From Rossellomorea marisflavi (GTDB lineage Bacteria; Bacillota; Bacilli; Bacillales; Bacillaceae_B), in the NCBI GenBank assembly GCA_003667865.1, contig CP033051.1:1332501-1396500 (forward strand): a stretch of DNA of 64,000 bases. The letters are read 5' to 3'. The notes below the pieces were generated by a model, which saw only the letters and a list, made by a program, of their open reading frames with translations, was not told the DNA's origin and did no database searches. Positions within the stretch are counted from its first letter, which is position 1. Each line of letters starts with the position of its first letter. A program made the translations under genes and the position numbers. Shown here piece by piece: positions 26,325 through 35,133 of this stretch.

Positions 26325-28289
26325 TTACTCCTTAATAAAGAACTGAGCTGGCTTTGCATGACCGAAGCCGCGGAATTCATCACTGTCAACAATACCGTCT
26401 GGGACATTTCTTAAATCATTACTTACTACAACTAGAGTAGGGGTAGGCCCCGTATATCCAATAACCCATTGATTCTTTTGGTGTAGCTTAATAATTTCAT
26501 CACTCCACTGATTAACTTCTTCTGGTGTGGTAGAAGACGTTAGGTTATTCCAATACTCAAGAAGATTTGCTACATCACCCTCTGGTTTCACACCTTCCTT
26601 GCCATTAGAAGAGTTATAAAGCCCATAATGTCCAAACCATGGCGTGATAACTCGAAGTGGCACAAGTGTATCTGGACGATACGCTACCTTAACAACACTT
26701 ACATTTTCAGTTGTTGCAGGGATTTTGTTCTCGTATTTCAAATCAAAGTATAAACCTTGGTCAGCAATCTTAATGTCTGTTTTAACGCCAATTTCTTCAT
26801 AATATTTCTTTAATAGCTCTTGTAGTGTTCCTATTTGCGATTCACCTTTAGATTCTTGATAGATAACTAGATTTAATTCTGATCCATCTGCAAAGGTACG
26901 GAACTTTTTATCTGCATCCCACTTTAAGCCGATTTCGTCGAGAAGTTCATTGGCACGATCTACATCGTACTCAACCCATTGCTCATTCCAACCTTCTTGA
27001 TAGTTTGGAAGGTTTTCAGGAACAGATGCTTGTTGAGGTACTCCTAATCCATTAGTCAAAATCTCAGATAACTCATTACGGTCAACTGCTACAGATAGAG
27101 CCTCGCGGAAGCGAATATCCTGGAACAGCTCTCTAAGCTTTGGATCATCAATTGTCTGATTAAGCTGTAAGCCTGTGCTAGACCATGCAGGAGGATACCA
27201 CTGAAGTACACGATAGTCTCCCTTTTTCTCATTCTCTTTTAAAACCGTAAAATCTTTGAATGGGAACATACGTAGATTAATATTTCCAGCTAACGTTTCT
27301 AGTAAATAATGACTTTCATCTTGGACCTTATCTAAACGAACTTGGTCAAGGTATGGTAATTGGTTTCCTTCTGCATCCGTTTTAAAATAGTAAGGGTTTC
27401 TTTCCATAATGAAACGATTACTTTGTGGGTCATTCGTGGCAACCCATGCTCTAAGAGTTGGTCTCTCCGGCCATAGCCAATAATAGTATCCTGTCCATTC
27501 ACCAAGTGCATCGATATCATTGAATCCCCATTCATTAGCAACCTTCAGAGCCTCTTCTTCACCGATGAATTCAGGAAGGATCGTTTTATAAAAATGCGCT
27601 GGAGCAAAGAACCATTTGTTATCAATAGCCAAACGTTCTAGGAATAGAACACTAGGGAATTCATGAATAACCTTAAACGTGTAATCATCGACTTTTACAA
27701 CTTCAGAGCGAACTTTCTCTCCCGTTTCAGGATTTACTGAATAGTAACAATCATATAAAGCTTTTCCGAACGTTTCTGGAATCAACATATGCTCCCAGTA
27801 GAAAATAACATCATCCGCAGTGAACGGAGTCCCATCAGACCACTTCATCCCTTCACGTAGATAGATAGTATACTCAGTCGCATCTTCGTTGACGTCGTAT
27901 CCTTTTGCGACATTCGGTTCGATACTGTCGCCATCTTCAGTAAAGCGAAAAAGAGCTTCCTCAGTCGCTTTTCCAATACCCCATTTGTCATCAGGACCAG
28001 CCCATGGGAAGACCCATTCCCCACCGTATTGACCGATCTCCTCTAATACATTCTCAACCATAATATCTTCAGCAACAGGCATACGCTCCTGAACAGGATC
28101 AAGTGTGCCCGCTTGAACTAACTCAGCTAACATTGGCGCTTCTTTTAAACCATCCTCATTTTTTACAACTTCCTCTTGATCCTTTTGATCTGTTGTTTCT
28201 TGACTATCATCTTCGGTACTCGTTTCCGACGAACAAGCAACTAACAATAGAATGAATAAGAAAAAAATGAAAGGAAATGCGCGTTTCAT
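26325..28289 (-). CDS. ABC importer substrate-binding lipoprotein (SBP_bac_5 family), large
   Basis: 654 residues from the ATG at 28289. The signal peptide MKRAFPFIFFLFILLLVAC carries a lipobox (LVAC), so it is anchored at Cys19. An acidic linker follows (TEDDSQETTDQKDQEEVV). The SBP_bac_5 core has FRFTEDGDSIEPNVAKGYDV, then LREGMKWSDGTPFTADDV, and RFREALSVAVDRNEL. It is about 100 residues larger than typical OppA, like binding proteins for oligosaccharides. The upstream LacI regulator also points to a sugar ligand. The exact substrate cannot be read. Confidence 0.88.
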   Translation of the reverse strand: MKRAFPFIFFLFILLLVACSSETSTEDDSQETTDQKDQEEVVKNEDGLKEAPMLAELVQAGTLDPVQERMPVAEDIMVENVLEEIGQYGGEWVFPWAGPDDKWGIGKATEEALFRFTEDGDSIEPNVAKGYDVNEDATEYTIYLREGMKWSDGTPFTADDVIFYWEHMLIPETFGKALYDCYYSVNPETGEKVRSEVVKVDDYTFKVIHEFPSVLFLERLAIDNKWFFAPAHFYKTILPEFIGEEEALKVANEWGFNDIDALGEWTGYYYWLWPERPTLRAWVATNDPQSNRFIMERNPYYFKTDAEGNQLPYLDQVRLDKVQDESHYLLETLAGNINLRMFPFKDFTVLKENEKKGDYRVLQWYPPAWSSTGLQLNQTIDDPKLRELFQDIRFREALSVAVDRNELSEILTNGLGVPQQASVPENLPNYQEGWNEQWVEYDVDRANELLDEIGLKWDADKKFRTFADGSELNLVIYQESKGESQIGTLQELLKKYYEEIGVKTDIKIADQGLYFDLKYENKIPATTENVSVVKVAYRPDTLVPLRVITPWFGHYGLYNSSNGKEGVKPEGDVANLLEYWNNLTSSTTPEEVNQWSDEIIKLHQKNQWVIGYTGPTPTLVVVSNDLRNVPDGIVDSDEFRGFGHAKPAQFFIKE

Positions 28290-28329
28290 TAAATGTTTCT
28301 CTCCTCTTTGTATATCCATAGTGAATGGA

Positions 28330-29367
28330 TCAATTTTTTAAACCTTTTAAACCTGGAGGGGCACACGATTCTCTTTCATGTAGTTTAATTTGTACCATCA
28401 CGCGCTTGATGACCTTTTCTGTTTTCGTTAATTGTTCAAGTAGTAGCTTCGTTGCTTCTAAACCCAATGTTTCGCCATTTAATGTCATGCTAGTTAATGT
28501 TGGAGTAAGTTCATTAGAATACATCGAGCCGTCACTAAACGCGATTACAGATAAATCTTCTGGGATGGACAAGCCGAGCTCGTTACATGCTCGATAAAAG
28601 CCTAGCGCTACTTTGTCATTATCTGTAATAACAGCTGAGATCTCGGGGTGTTTATGTAACATAGTCATTGCCGTTTGATATCCAAATTCAATGGATGTTA
28701 TCGTTTCATCTCTATATGTGATATACGTAGGGTGTTCTGAAAGACCAGCTTGTGAAAAGGCATATTCGTAGCCCTTCTCTCGATCGATGCTGACTGTTCT
28801 TTTTTTCGGGGCATTACAAAATAAAATATGACGGTGACCTAATGATAGTAAGTATTCAGTAGCCTGTTGAGCAGCAGGGGAATTATTATTATCTACTGAA
28901 GGTACAGTATCTTCAAACGGCTTCGGAGGTCTTCCTACAACAACTAAAGGAATATTGTTTTCGAATAATTCTTGAATACGGGCATCTTCCCGTGAAGGAT
29001 TTAAAATAATTTCACCATCAGTTGGATCTGATGACAGATTGATGACCTGCTGCTTATAATCATCTGACAATGTATTTATGAGCAGTCGATAATCATTTTG
29101 GTAACATTCATTAAGAACTCCATTAATAAAGGATAAATGAAACTGGTTGAATTTGATTTTTTCCCCGATCATATTTAGACCAATAATTTTTGTTTCCTTA
29201 ATGGCCAAGCTTCTTGCTAAATAGTTGGGGCGGTAATTTAATTCCTTCGCCACGGCTAGAACCCGCTCTCTCACCTCCTGACTTATTGGTCGTTTTTGAC
29301 TAAATACATTCGATACTGTACTTTTTGATACACCTGCTGCTTTTGCAACATCATTAATTGTCGGCAT
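28330..29367 (-). CDS. LacI-family transcriptional regulator
   Basis: 345 residues from the ATG at 29367 (AAAGGTG six bases upstream). The helix-turn-helix is at residues 2-25 (PTINDVAKAAGVSKSTVSNV), followed by the hinge helix YLARSLAIKETKIIGLN and a periplasmic-binding-protein-like sugar domain to about residue 330. It is the first gene of the operon, 40 bases before the binding-protein gene, and dyads AAACCGGTTT at 29394 and AACCGGTT at 29526 lie upstream. It probably represses the operon and itself until a sugar inducer binds. Confidence 0.9.
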   Translation of the reverse strand: MPTINDVAKAAGVSKSTVSNVFSQKRPISQEVRERVLAVAKELNYRPNYLARSLAIKETKIIGLNMIGEKIKFNQFHLSFINGVLNECYQNDYRLLINTLSDDYKQQVINLSSDPTDGEIILNPSREDARIQELFENNIPLVVVGRPPKPFEDTVPSVDNNNSPAAQQATEYLLSLGHRHILFCNAPKKRTVSIDREKGYEYAFSQAGLSEHPTYITYRDETITSIEFGYQTAMTMLHKHPEISAVITDNDKVALGFYRACNELGLSIPEDLSVIAFSDGSMYSNELTPTLTSMTLNGETLGLEATKLLLEQLTKTEKVIKRVMVQIKLHERESCAPPGLKGLKN

Positions 29368-29393
29368 ATCCATCACCTTTCGTTTTATATATT

Positions 29394-29403
29394 AAACCGG
29401 TTT
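29394..29403. promoter_or_regulatory. putative LacI-type operator 1
   Basis: Perfect palindrome AAACCGGTTT with the central CG typical of LacI-family operators, 27 bases upstream of the lacI start codon. Confidence 0.65.
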
Positions 29404-29524
29404 TATAAATCTATTGTTATTCTATCGTTAATTATTGTAAATTAATAGTAAATTATGGATATAAATTTCCGGAAATACCACGAATTATGACACATAAAAC
29501 TAATTTTTACTTATTGTGGTTGTA

Positions 29525-29535
29525 GAACCGGTTTC
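29525..29535. promoter_or_regulatory. putative LacI-type operator 2
   Basis: GAACCGGTTTC shares the AACCGGTT core with operator 1. The centres are 131 bp apart, near 12 helical turns, so looping is possible. Confidence 0.6.
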
Positions 29536-29576
29536 ATGAAATGGAAAAGGATTGCTATAAAAGTAACCCTTTTCTC

Positions 29577-29743
29577 TTATTTATGGTAATCGAGTCGAAT
29601 CAATAAATAACGATTACACTCCCTCGCTTGTTGTCCTTCAATCGAGGCTTTGTCCACGACGTATGTCATCAGCTGCAAAGATTTCATCCGCAAATCACTG
29701 GGGATCAGGGATTGTACATCTAAAAAATCATTATGAAAGCAAA
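29577..29743 (-). pseudogene. possible gene fragment, family not recognised
   Basis: On the minus strand about 56 codons are open, bounded by a TGA upstream and ending at 29577. The product includes DFLDVQSLIPSDLRMKSLQL, then MTYVVDKASIEGQQARECNR and YLLIRLDYHK, which looks like the C-terminal helix bundle of a real protein. Without a start site or upstream domain it is probably a truncated remnant. An ATG inside it would give only a 34-residue peptide. I do not recognise the family. Confidence 0.3.
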
Positions 29744-29811
29744 TTCAGATAGTTGTTACGAATTTTAAAGAGATTTTTCTCCAGTTTAATAGACTTGGGG
29801 AGTGTTTTTTG

Positions 29812-30000
29812 TTTGTTGGAGGGGTTTCACTGCTTCTACCGAGAATCAACGAGTGCAATAGAAGCAATGGCATAGAATAAAATAAGGTACTAATTGACTG
29901 TAAAAGAAAGTTACACAAGTTGAAAAATGAGGAGAGCAAGTATAACATGACTGAACTCCTAATAAGACAAGGAAGCGCAAGATCCGTCCCCGTGCTTCAC
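29812..30000. repeat. GGAAGC-type inverted-repeat element, copy B
   Basis: The right end 29971-29999 reads GGAAGCGCAAGATCCGTCCC-CGTGCTTC. The interior matches copy A (ATCAACGAGTGCAATAGAAG, CATGACTGAACTCCTAATAAG). The left end GGAGGGGTTTCACTGCTTC near 29818-29837 is a decayed form of the inverted end. Minus-strand reading frames here are spurious. Confidence 0.65.
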
Positions 30001-30162
30001 AAAATCTACCAAAATCTAAAGTTGCATATTTAGTGAAAATTTTCATCTGAAGTTATACACTAATAAAGCGCTAAAATGTAAAACGGATGAATAGTATTAG
30101 GATTAGTGTGATTGAATCAGTTTTTAAAGTGAAATAAAAACAACCGAGAAGAGGAATAAGAA

Positions 30163-31383
30163 TTGAATACTTTATCAAAGGCAAAGCGTTTACAGCTTGC
30201 CATTTTATTAGGAACGCTTTCACTCATAGGCCCTTTTACAATAGATACCTATTTACCTTCGTTCCCAACGATTGTGAAAGATTTTGATACGAATGCTTCT
30301 TTAGTACAGATTAGTCTAACTACTTGCTTGTTGGGGTTAGGATTAGGGCAATTAGTAATTGGGCCACTAAGTGATATAATGGGTCGTCGCAAGCCACTTC
30401 TCATTTTTCTTAGCTTGTATTTACTTTCTTCGTTAATATGTGCTGTGGCACCCAATATTTACACATTGATTGTGTCTCGTTTTATTCAAGGTTTTGCGGC
30501 AGCGGGTGGACTTGTGATTTCAAGAGCTGTTGTACGAGATCTCTATAGCGGAAGAGAACTCACGAAGTTTTTTGCAACGTTAATGTTAATCGGAAATTTG
30601 GGTCCCATTATTGCGCCGATCGCGGGTGGTCTTATTCTTACTTTTGCGAGTTGGAAATTTGTTTTCGTTGCATTGGGAGGTGTTGGTGTGCTGCTCGTTC
30701 TGTCGGTTGCATTGAAACTAGAGGAGACACTACCGGCTGAGAAGCGGATCCCAAGCAATTTTAAACAAATCGTTGGAAACTTTGGAACGTTGCTTAAAGA
30801 CCGTGAATTCGCAGGCTATGCCTTTACTCAAGGCTTTACGGTTGCAGGGATTTTTGCTTATGTATCGGGTATTTCCTTTGTGTATCAAAATATATACGGT
30901 GTTTCACCTCAAGTCTTTAGTTTGTTATTTGGTGTCAATGGAATTGGGTTAATCATTGGAACACAGCTTGTAGGCAGGTTATCCATTTTTTCTGAGAGAA
31001 CCTTCTTGAAGCTTGGGCTACTTCTTTCAAATGTGGCTGCTTTATTACTACTGTTTGCTCTGATAGTAAAAGCACCGTTACTTGCTGTTGCTGTCCCGAT
31101 TTTCTTCGTTGTTATGTCCATTAGTATTATAGGGACATCTTCATTCTCCTTAGCAATGGAGACAAAAGGGCATATCGCTGGTAGTGCTTCAGCATTGTTA
31201 GGTGTATTACCATTCCTGCTAGGTTCATTAACAGCACCTTTAGTCGGAATAGCGGGAGAATATACAGCGATCCCTATGGGCATTGTCATCTTTTCAGCAA
31301 GCTTCCTGGCCTTTTTATCTTATTTTGTCTTAGTTAACAAAGGTTTGATAAACCTAAAAACTAGGAGAAAGCTTTATCAATAA
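30163..31383 (+). CDS. Bcr/CflA-type MFS drug-resistance transporter
   Basis: 406 residues, about 12 helices, TTG start with AGAGG eight bases upstream. The N-terminal pattern GPFTIDTYLPSFPTIVKDFDTNASLVQISLT and LGLGQLVIGPLSDIMGRRKPL (motif A) is diagnostic of the Bcr/CflA (DHA1) subfamily that exports bicyclomycin, chloramphenicol or sulfonamides. It is monocistronic and ends at a strong terminator. Confidence 0.9.
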   Translation: MNTLSKAKRLQLAILLGTLSLIGPFTIDTYLPSFPTIVKDFDTNASLVQISLTTCLLGLGLGQLVIGPLSDIMGRRKPLLIFLSLYLLSSLICAVAPNIYTLIVSRFIQGFAAAGGLVISRAVVRDLYSGRELTKFFATLMLIGNLGPIIAPIAGGLILTFASWKFVFVALGGVGVLLVLSVALKLEETLPAEKRIPSNFKQIVGNFGTLLKDREFAGYAFTQGFTVAGIFAYVSGISFVYQNIYGVSPQVFSLLFGVNGIGLIIGTQLVGRLSIFSERTFLKLGLLLSNVAALLLLFALIVKAPLLAVAVPIFFVVMSISIIGTSSFSLAMETKGHIAGSASALLGVLPFLLGSLTAPLVGIAGEYTAIPMGIVIFSASFLAFLSYFVLVNKGLINLKTRRKLYQ

Positions 31384-31401
31384 TCATCACTTTCTATCAT
31401 T

Positions 31402-31440
31402 CCTCCGCTCTGCATATAAGTCAGAGGGGAGGTTTTTTTG
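31402..31440 (+). terminator. terminator after the Bcr/CflA gene
   Basis: CCTCCGCTCTG pairs with CAGAGGGGAGG around a 9-base loop, followed by T7. Confidence 0.9.
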
Positions 31441-31526
31441 AAGAGCAAGGGAAGGTTCCCTCCTATGTCATTGTTCATAAAAGAAATTACTAGAGAGTAA
31501 ATGTATAAAAGATTTTCAATCAACAA

Positions 31527-32357
31527 TCATGAATATTCTTTATGATTTATCATTCTATATACCTTAACATTACGTTTATCTATTGATAGAAAGTGATGTG
31601 ATTCCCTTGTATCTAATCCTCTTGTATGACCATTGACTCTCCCTATTACTTGTGGACGGTGTTTGCCAATTTCCCAACAATATAGTTCTTTATTTGAGTT
31701 ATATGAATCATAAAAGTATGCAAAATTTCCCCTTACACAGATACCGTTTGCCCCATGTAAAACTTTTGGCACCTTGTACGATTTAATCGTCTTTTTAACT
31801 GGATTGACATTAAGTAAAGGAAAGTCTGAATAAGGAAAAAGCCAAAGTGAGGAGGACGTGCCTTTACAAATAGCATAACAATCAACAATAGGTGGTCTGT
31901 CTAATAAGTCGCTATGGTATCTAAATATAGGAGTTCCTTCATAAGAGAAAAGGACAAGACCCTCAGTTGAAATCCCTTGCCCAAATATTCCTTCATCAAA
32001 ATAACTTATCCAAATGCCTTCGTTACTAACTACTATGTCCTCAATAGCATCACCACAGTAAAAGGAATTGAGTAAAGTTCCATCAAGGTTAATTATAAAA
32101 ACATTGTCTGTATCGCTATGATTACGTGCGTTAACAATTAAGAAATGATTATAATCGATCCATCTAACTAAAGGATAAGAGTATGTACTACCTAATTGGG
32201 ATAGTATAAGTTGTGTTTTTCCAATTTGCACTATGAATTGCCTATCCTCTTTAAAGACTACGATCAATCCATAGTTGTCTGCCCAATCACAATCAATCAA
32301 TGTAACATTGTCATCATCAGATTGTTTTGAATATAGAATGGTTTCAATAATATCCAT
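31527..32357 (-). CDS. hypothetical protein, probable beta-propeller
   Basis: 276 residues, cytosolic by appearance. Repeated strands of the type DNVFIINLDGTLLNSF, GLVLFSYEGTPIFRY, NVNPVKKTIKSYKVP and NFAYFYDSYNSNKELYCWEIG suggest a WD40/YVTN-like beta-propeller of four to five blades. I recognise no family. It is flanked by the Bcr/CflA terminator and a long repeat-bearing intergenic region, so it is likely monocistronic. No strong ribosome binding site is seen upstream (TTGGGAGTTG). Confidence 0.7.
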   Translation of the reverse strand: MDIIETILYSKQSDDDNVTLIDCDWADNYGLIVVFKEDRQFIVQIGKTQLILSQLGSTYSYPLVRWIDYNHFLIVNARNHSDTDNVFIINLDGTLLNSFYCGDAIEDIVVSNEGIWISYFDEGIFGQGISTEGLVLFSYEGTPIFRYHSDLLDRPPIVDCYAICKGTSSSLWLFPYSDFPLLNVNPVKKTIKSYKVPKVLHGANGICVRGNFAYFYDSYNSNKELYCWEIGKHRPQVIGRVNGHTRGLDTRESHHFLSIDKRNVKVYRMINHKEYS

Positions 32358-32743
32358 TTAATCAACTCCCAAAATACCGTTTGTGAATTTTATACATAGA
32401 TAATACTATCAAAACGAATGTATATGACACTACTTAAATAGTATAAGAAAAGGTGTATTTATAGCTGGATAACAGTATCATAACGGAGTATTAAAAACTA
32501 GTTTGACATCTAACTAAAGAAGTATTTGTATGAATGTCTTACACAATAGTTCGAAAGAAGGTATATATACGTATCTATTAGAAGGCTGTATGGAGACTGT
32601 TCATTTTACTTGTCTCTTAAATCATCAAAATAATTATTTTATAGGCATAGTTCGGACAAATAGTATGTAGTAGCTTTGGCTCAGTCGCTCACGTTTGTAA
32701 AAGAGCGTTCAGGGGGTAGTTACGTTACCAATTAGTCATATTA

Positions 32744-32827
32744 GGAAGTGTAAGAACCGTCCCCGCGCGTCCCCCTTTATCAATGAGCCCCATTAAGGAA
32801 GCACTAAAACCGTCCCCACGCTTCCCC
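32744..32827. repeat. GGAAGC-type repeat, copy C (two right-end units)
   Basis: Two direct copies of the element's right end lie 53 bases apart: 32744-32774 (GGAAGTGTAAGAACCGTCCC...) and 32797-32827 (GGAAGCACTAAAACCGTCCC...), with no internal body. The rest of 32358-33053 is AT-rich and gene-free apart from the promoter and Fur box. Confidence 0.6.
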
Positions 32828-32875
32828 TAAATGAGGAATTTCTATAAAGTTTGGATAATAAAGTAAAAATTATAG

Positions 32876-32936
32876 TTGCTATTTTAAAAATATTTGTTAT
32901 AATTTGACTTGGGATTGAAATTGATAATCATTATCA
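32876..32936 (+). promoter_or_regulatory. promoter and perfect Fur box of the siderophore importer
   Basis: TTGCTA at 32876-32881 and TATAAT at 32898-32903 are spaced by 16 bases. Downstream at 32922-32936 is TGATAATCATTATCA, an exact 7-1-7 Fur operator. It predicts iron-repressed transcription starting near 32910. The untranslated leader would then be about 145 bases. Confidence 0.85.
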
Positions 32937-33053
32937 CTAATTTATTTTATAACTGTGCACTATGTTAAAAAGAGATAACTAGTAACATAGATTATCAGTT
33001 CAATAAGCTTTTAGTTTTTAAAATTTATACTACATAGGAAAGAGGTTTAAGAT

Positions 33054-34094
33054 ATGAGGAAATTTAAATTAACGATCATCATGGCAATTTTTGTTTTATT
33101 TTTGGCGGCTTGCGGAAGTTCAGATGAAACAAGTAATGAACCTGAAGCTACTGAGCCTGAAGCTAGTGAAACAAGTGGGGAAAAAGAGGAAGCTACCGAA
33201 CCTACAACTGTCGAAATCACTGATGCTCATGGAACGGTTACGGTTCCTGTCAATCCTAAGAATGTAGTTGCTTTAGATAATAGAACATTTGAAACGTTGT
33301 CTGATTGGGGAATTGAAGTAGCTGCTGTGCCAAAGGCGGTAATGTTATCAGATTCACCATATGTAACAGATGAAAACGTTCAAGACATTGGGAATCACCG
33401 TGAACCAAACCTTGAAATTATTGCAGCTGCAAACCCTGATCTTGTCATTGTAGGTCAAAGATTCTCAGGATATTATGAAGATATCAAAAAATTAGTACCA
33501 AATGCGGCTGTCATTGATTTAAATGTTGATGTTGAGGAAACTAGTACACCTGGAGAAAGTTTAGTGAATGGATTTAAAGAAACGACACGTACATTGGGTC
33601 AAATTTTCGATAAAAATGACGAGGCTGAACAATTAGTAGCTGAACTAGATCAAGCTATTGAAAAAGCGAAGTCTGCTTATAATGGGACAGATACTATTAT
33701 GAGTGTTATTGTTTCTGGTGGAGATATTGGTTTTTCAGCTCCTCACACTGGACGTGTATTTGGACCGCTATATGAAATTTTTGGATGGACTCCGGCATTA
33801 GAAGTTGATAAAACATCTACAGATCATCAAGGTGATGAAATCTCAGTTGAAGCAATTGCACAGAGCAATCCTGATTGGATCCTTGTTTTAGATCGTGATG
33901 CGCCAATCTCTGGTGTAGCGGAAGATGAAAAAGTTCCTGCTCAGGATGTTATTGATAATTCACCTGCTCTTCAAAATACAACAGCTGTTTCTGAAGGACA
34001 GATCGTTTATGCACCAATTGATACGTACCTAAATGAATCTATCCAAACGTTCATTGAGTTATTTGATAACATTGCTGATTCTTTAGCTAAGTAG
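33054..34094 (+). CDS. siderophore-binding lipoprotein of ABC importer (YclQ-like)
   Basis: 346 residues. Signal peptide with lipobox FLAACGSS (Cys about 21), then an acidic linker EPEATEPEASETSGEKEEATEP, then a TroA/FhuD-like periplasmic binding fold. The family phrases NVVALDNRTFETLSDWGI, IGNHREPNLEIIAAANPDLVIVG and IAQSNPDWILVLDRDAPI resemble the petrobactin-binding YclQ of B. subtilis as I recall it. Fur control fits iron acquisition. AGGAAAGAGG precedes the ATG. Confidence 0.88.
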   Translation: MRKFKLTIIMAIFVLFLAACGSSDETSNEPEATEPEASETSGEKEEATEPTTVEITDAHGTVTVPVNPKNVVALDNRTFETLSDWGIEVAAVPKAVMLSDSPYVTDENVQDIGNHREPNLEIIAAANPDLVIVGQRFSGYYEDIKKLVPNAAVIDLNVDVEETSTPGESLVNGFKETTRTLGQIFDKNDEAEQLVAELDQAIEKAKSAYNGTDTIMSVIVSGGDIGFSAPHTGRVFGPLYEIFGWTPALEVDKTSTDHQGDEISVEAIAQSNPDWILVLDRDAPISGVAEDEKVPAQDVIDNSPALQNTTAVSEGQIVYAPIDTYLNESIQTFIELFDNIADSLAK

Positions 34095-34113
34095 CGTAAA
34101 GGAGTTTAACATA

Positions 34114-35133
34114 GTGCAGAAAAATATCATCAACGGGATTGAGAGTAACTCTCAATCCCGATTTTATAGCCAAAATAAAATATGGACAATACCTTTTATA
34201 CTAGCATGTATCGTTGTGATAGGTTTAGGTATTATTTCACTGTTTACTGGGGTTTATGATATACGTGGACAAGAAGATGGAATGGAGATGTTCTTCATCA
34301 CTCGTGTTCCGAGGACAGTTGCACTTATGCTTACTGGTGCTGCTTTGGCGATGACAGGACTCGTCATGCAGCTTATTACACAGAATCGTCTAGTGGAACC
34401 TACCACAACAGGTACGACTGAATGGGCAGGCTTAGGTCTTCTTTGTGTTTATTTAGTATTTCCTGCACCTACTTTAATGCTTAGAATGACTGGTGCAATC
34501 ATTTTTTCTTTTATAGGAACGATGATTTTCTTTTTATTTATAAGAAGGGTTAGACTCCGTTCCTCTTTAATTGTCCCAATCATTGGTTTGATGCTTGGTG
34601 CCGTCATTTCTGCCGTTTCTACTTTTACGAGCCTCTTTTTTCAAATGTCACAAGTGATTGAAGGTTGGTTTGTAGGATCCTTTTCGTCTGTTCAAGCGGG
34701 TAGGTATGAATATTTATGGATCATTATAATCGTTACGATATTAATTTTTATTTATGCGAATAGATTGACTTTAGCTGGTCTAGGGGAAGATGTTGCAATA
34801 AGTCTTGGAGTAAATTATAACACCCTTATTCTATTGGCTAACGGTCTTATTGCGGTTGCTATTGGGATTGTTGCAGCGGTTATTGGTAACTTGCCTTTTC
34901 TTGGATTAATTGTCCCAAATATAGTTTCAATGTTTAGAGGGGATGATCTTAGAAGTAATTTGCCTTGGGTCTGTTTGATTGGTATGGGGACAATTACTAT
35001 TTGTGATATCATTTCTCGAACCATTATTATGCCTTTTGAAGTTCCTGTCTCTTTAATCCTTGGATCAGTAGGCTCCGTCGTATTTATTGTGATCTTATTG
35101 AGGCAAAGAAAGCCAAGGAGGAGGCTAAAATGA
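34114..35133 (+). CDS. iron-siderophore ABC permease 1 (FecCD family, YclN-like)
   Basis: 339 residues with about nine helices; GTG start with AAAGGAG nine bases upstream. FecCD marks: RVPRTVALMLTGAALAMTGLVMQLITQNRLVEPTTTG and the C-terminal GNLPFLGLIVPNIVSMFRGDD coupling region. A 13-bp perfect hairpin lies within codons 8-16. It overlaps the next permease gene by four bases. Confidence 0.9.
   Translation: MQKNIINGIESNSQSRFYSQNKIWTIPFILACIVVIGLGIISLFTGVYDIRGQEDGMEMFFITRVPRTVALMLTGAALAMTGLVMQLITQNRLVEPTTTGTTEWAGLGLLCVYLVFPAPTLMLRMTGAIIFSFIGTMIFFLFIRRVRLRSSLIVPIIGLMLGAVISAVSTFTSLFFQMSQVIEGWFVGSFSSVQAGRYEYLWIIIIVTILIFIYANRLTLAGLGEDVAISLGVNYNTLILLANGLIAVAIGIVAAVIGNLPFLGLIVPNIVSMFRGDDLRSNLPWVCLIGMGTITICDIISRTIIMPFEVPVSLILGSVGSVVFIVILLRQRKPRRRLK
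34134..34160 (+). promoter_or_regulatory. perfect hairpin inside the first codons of permease 1
   Basis: CGGGATTGAGAGT is followed after one base by its exact reverse complement, then ATTTTATAG. It sits 40 bases after the binding-protein stop. It may end part of the transcripts or slow ribosomes or RNases, raising the ratio of binding protein to permease. Confidence 0.6.

Noticed and set aside
29745-30046. Two minus-strand ORFs of 66-67 codons
   Set aside because: Both are inside repeat copy B and change frame relative to the equivalent region of copy A.
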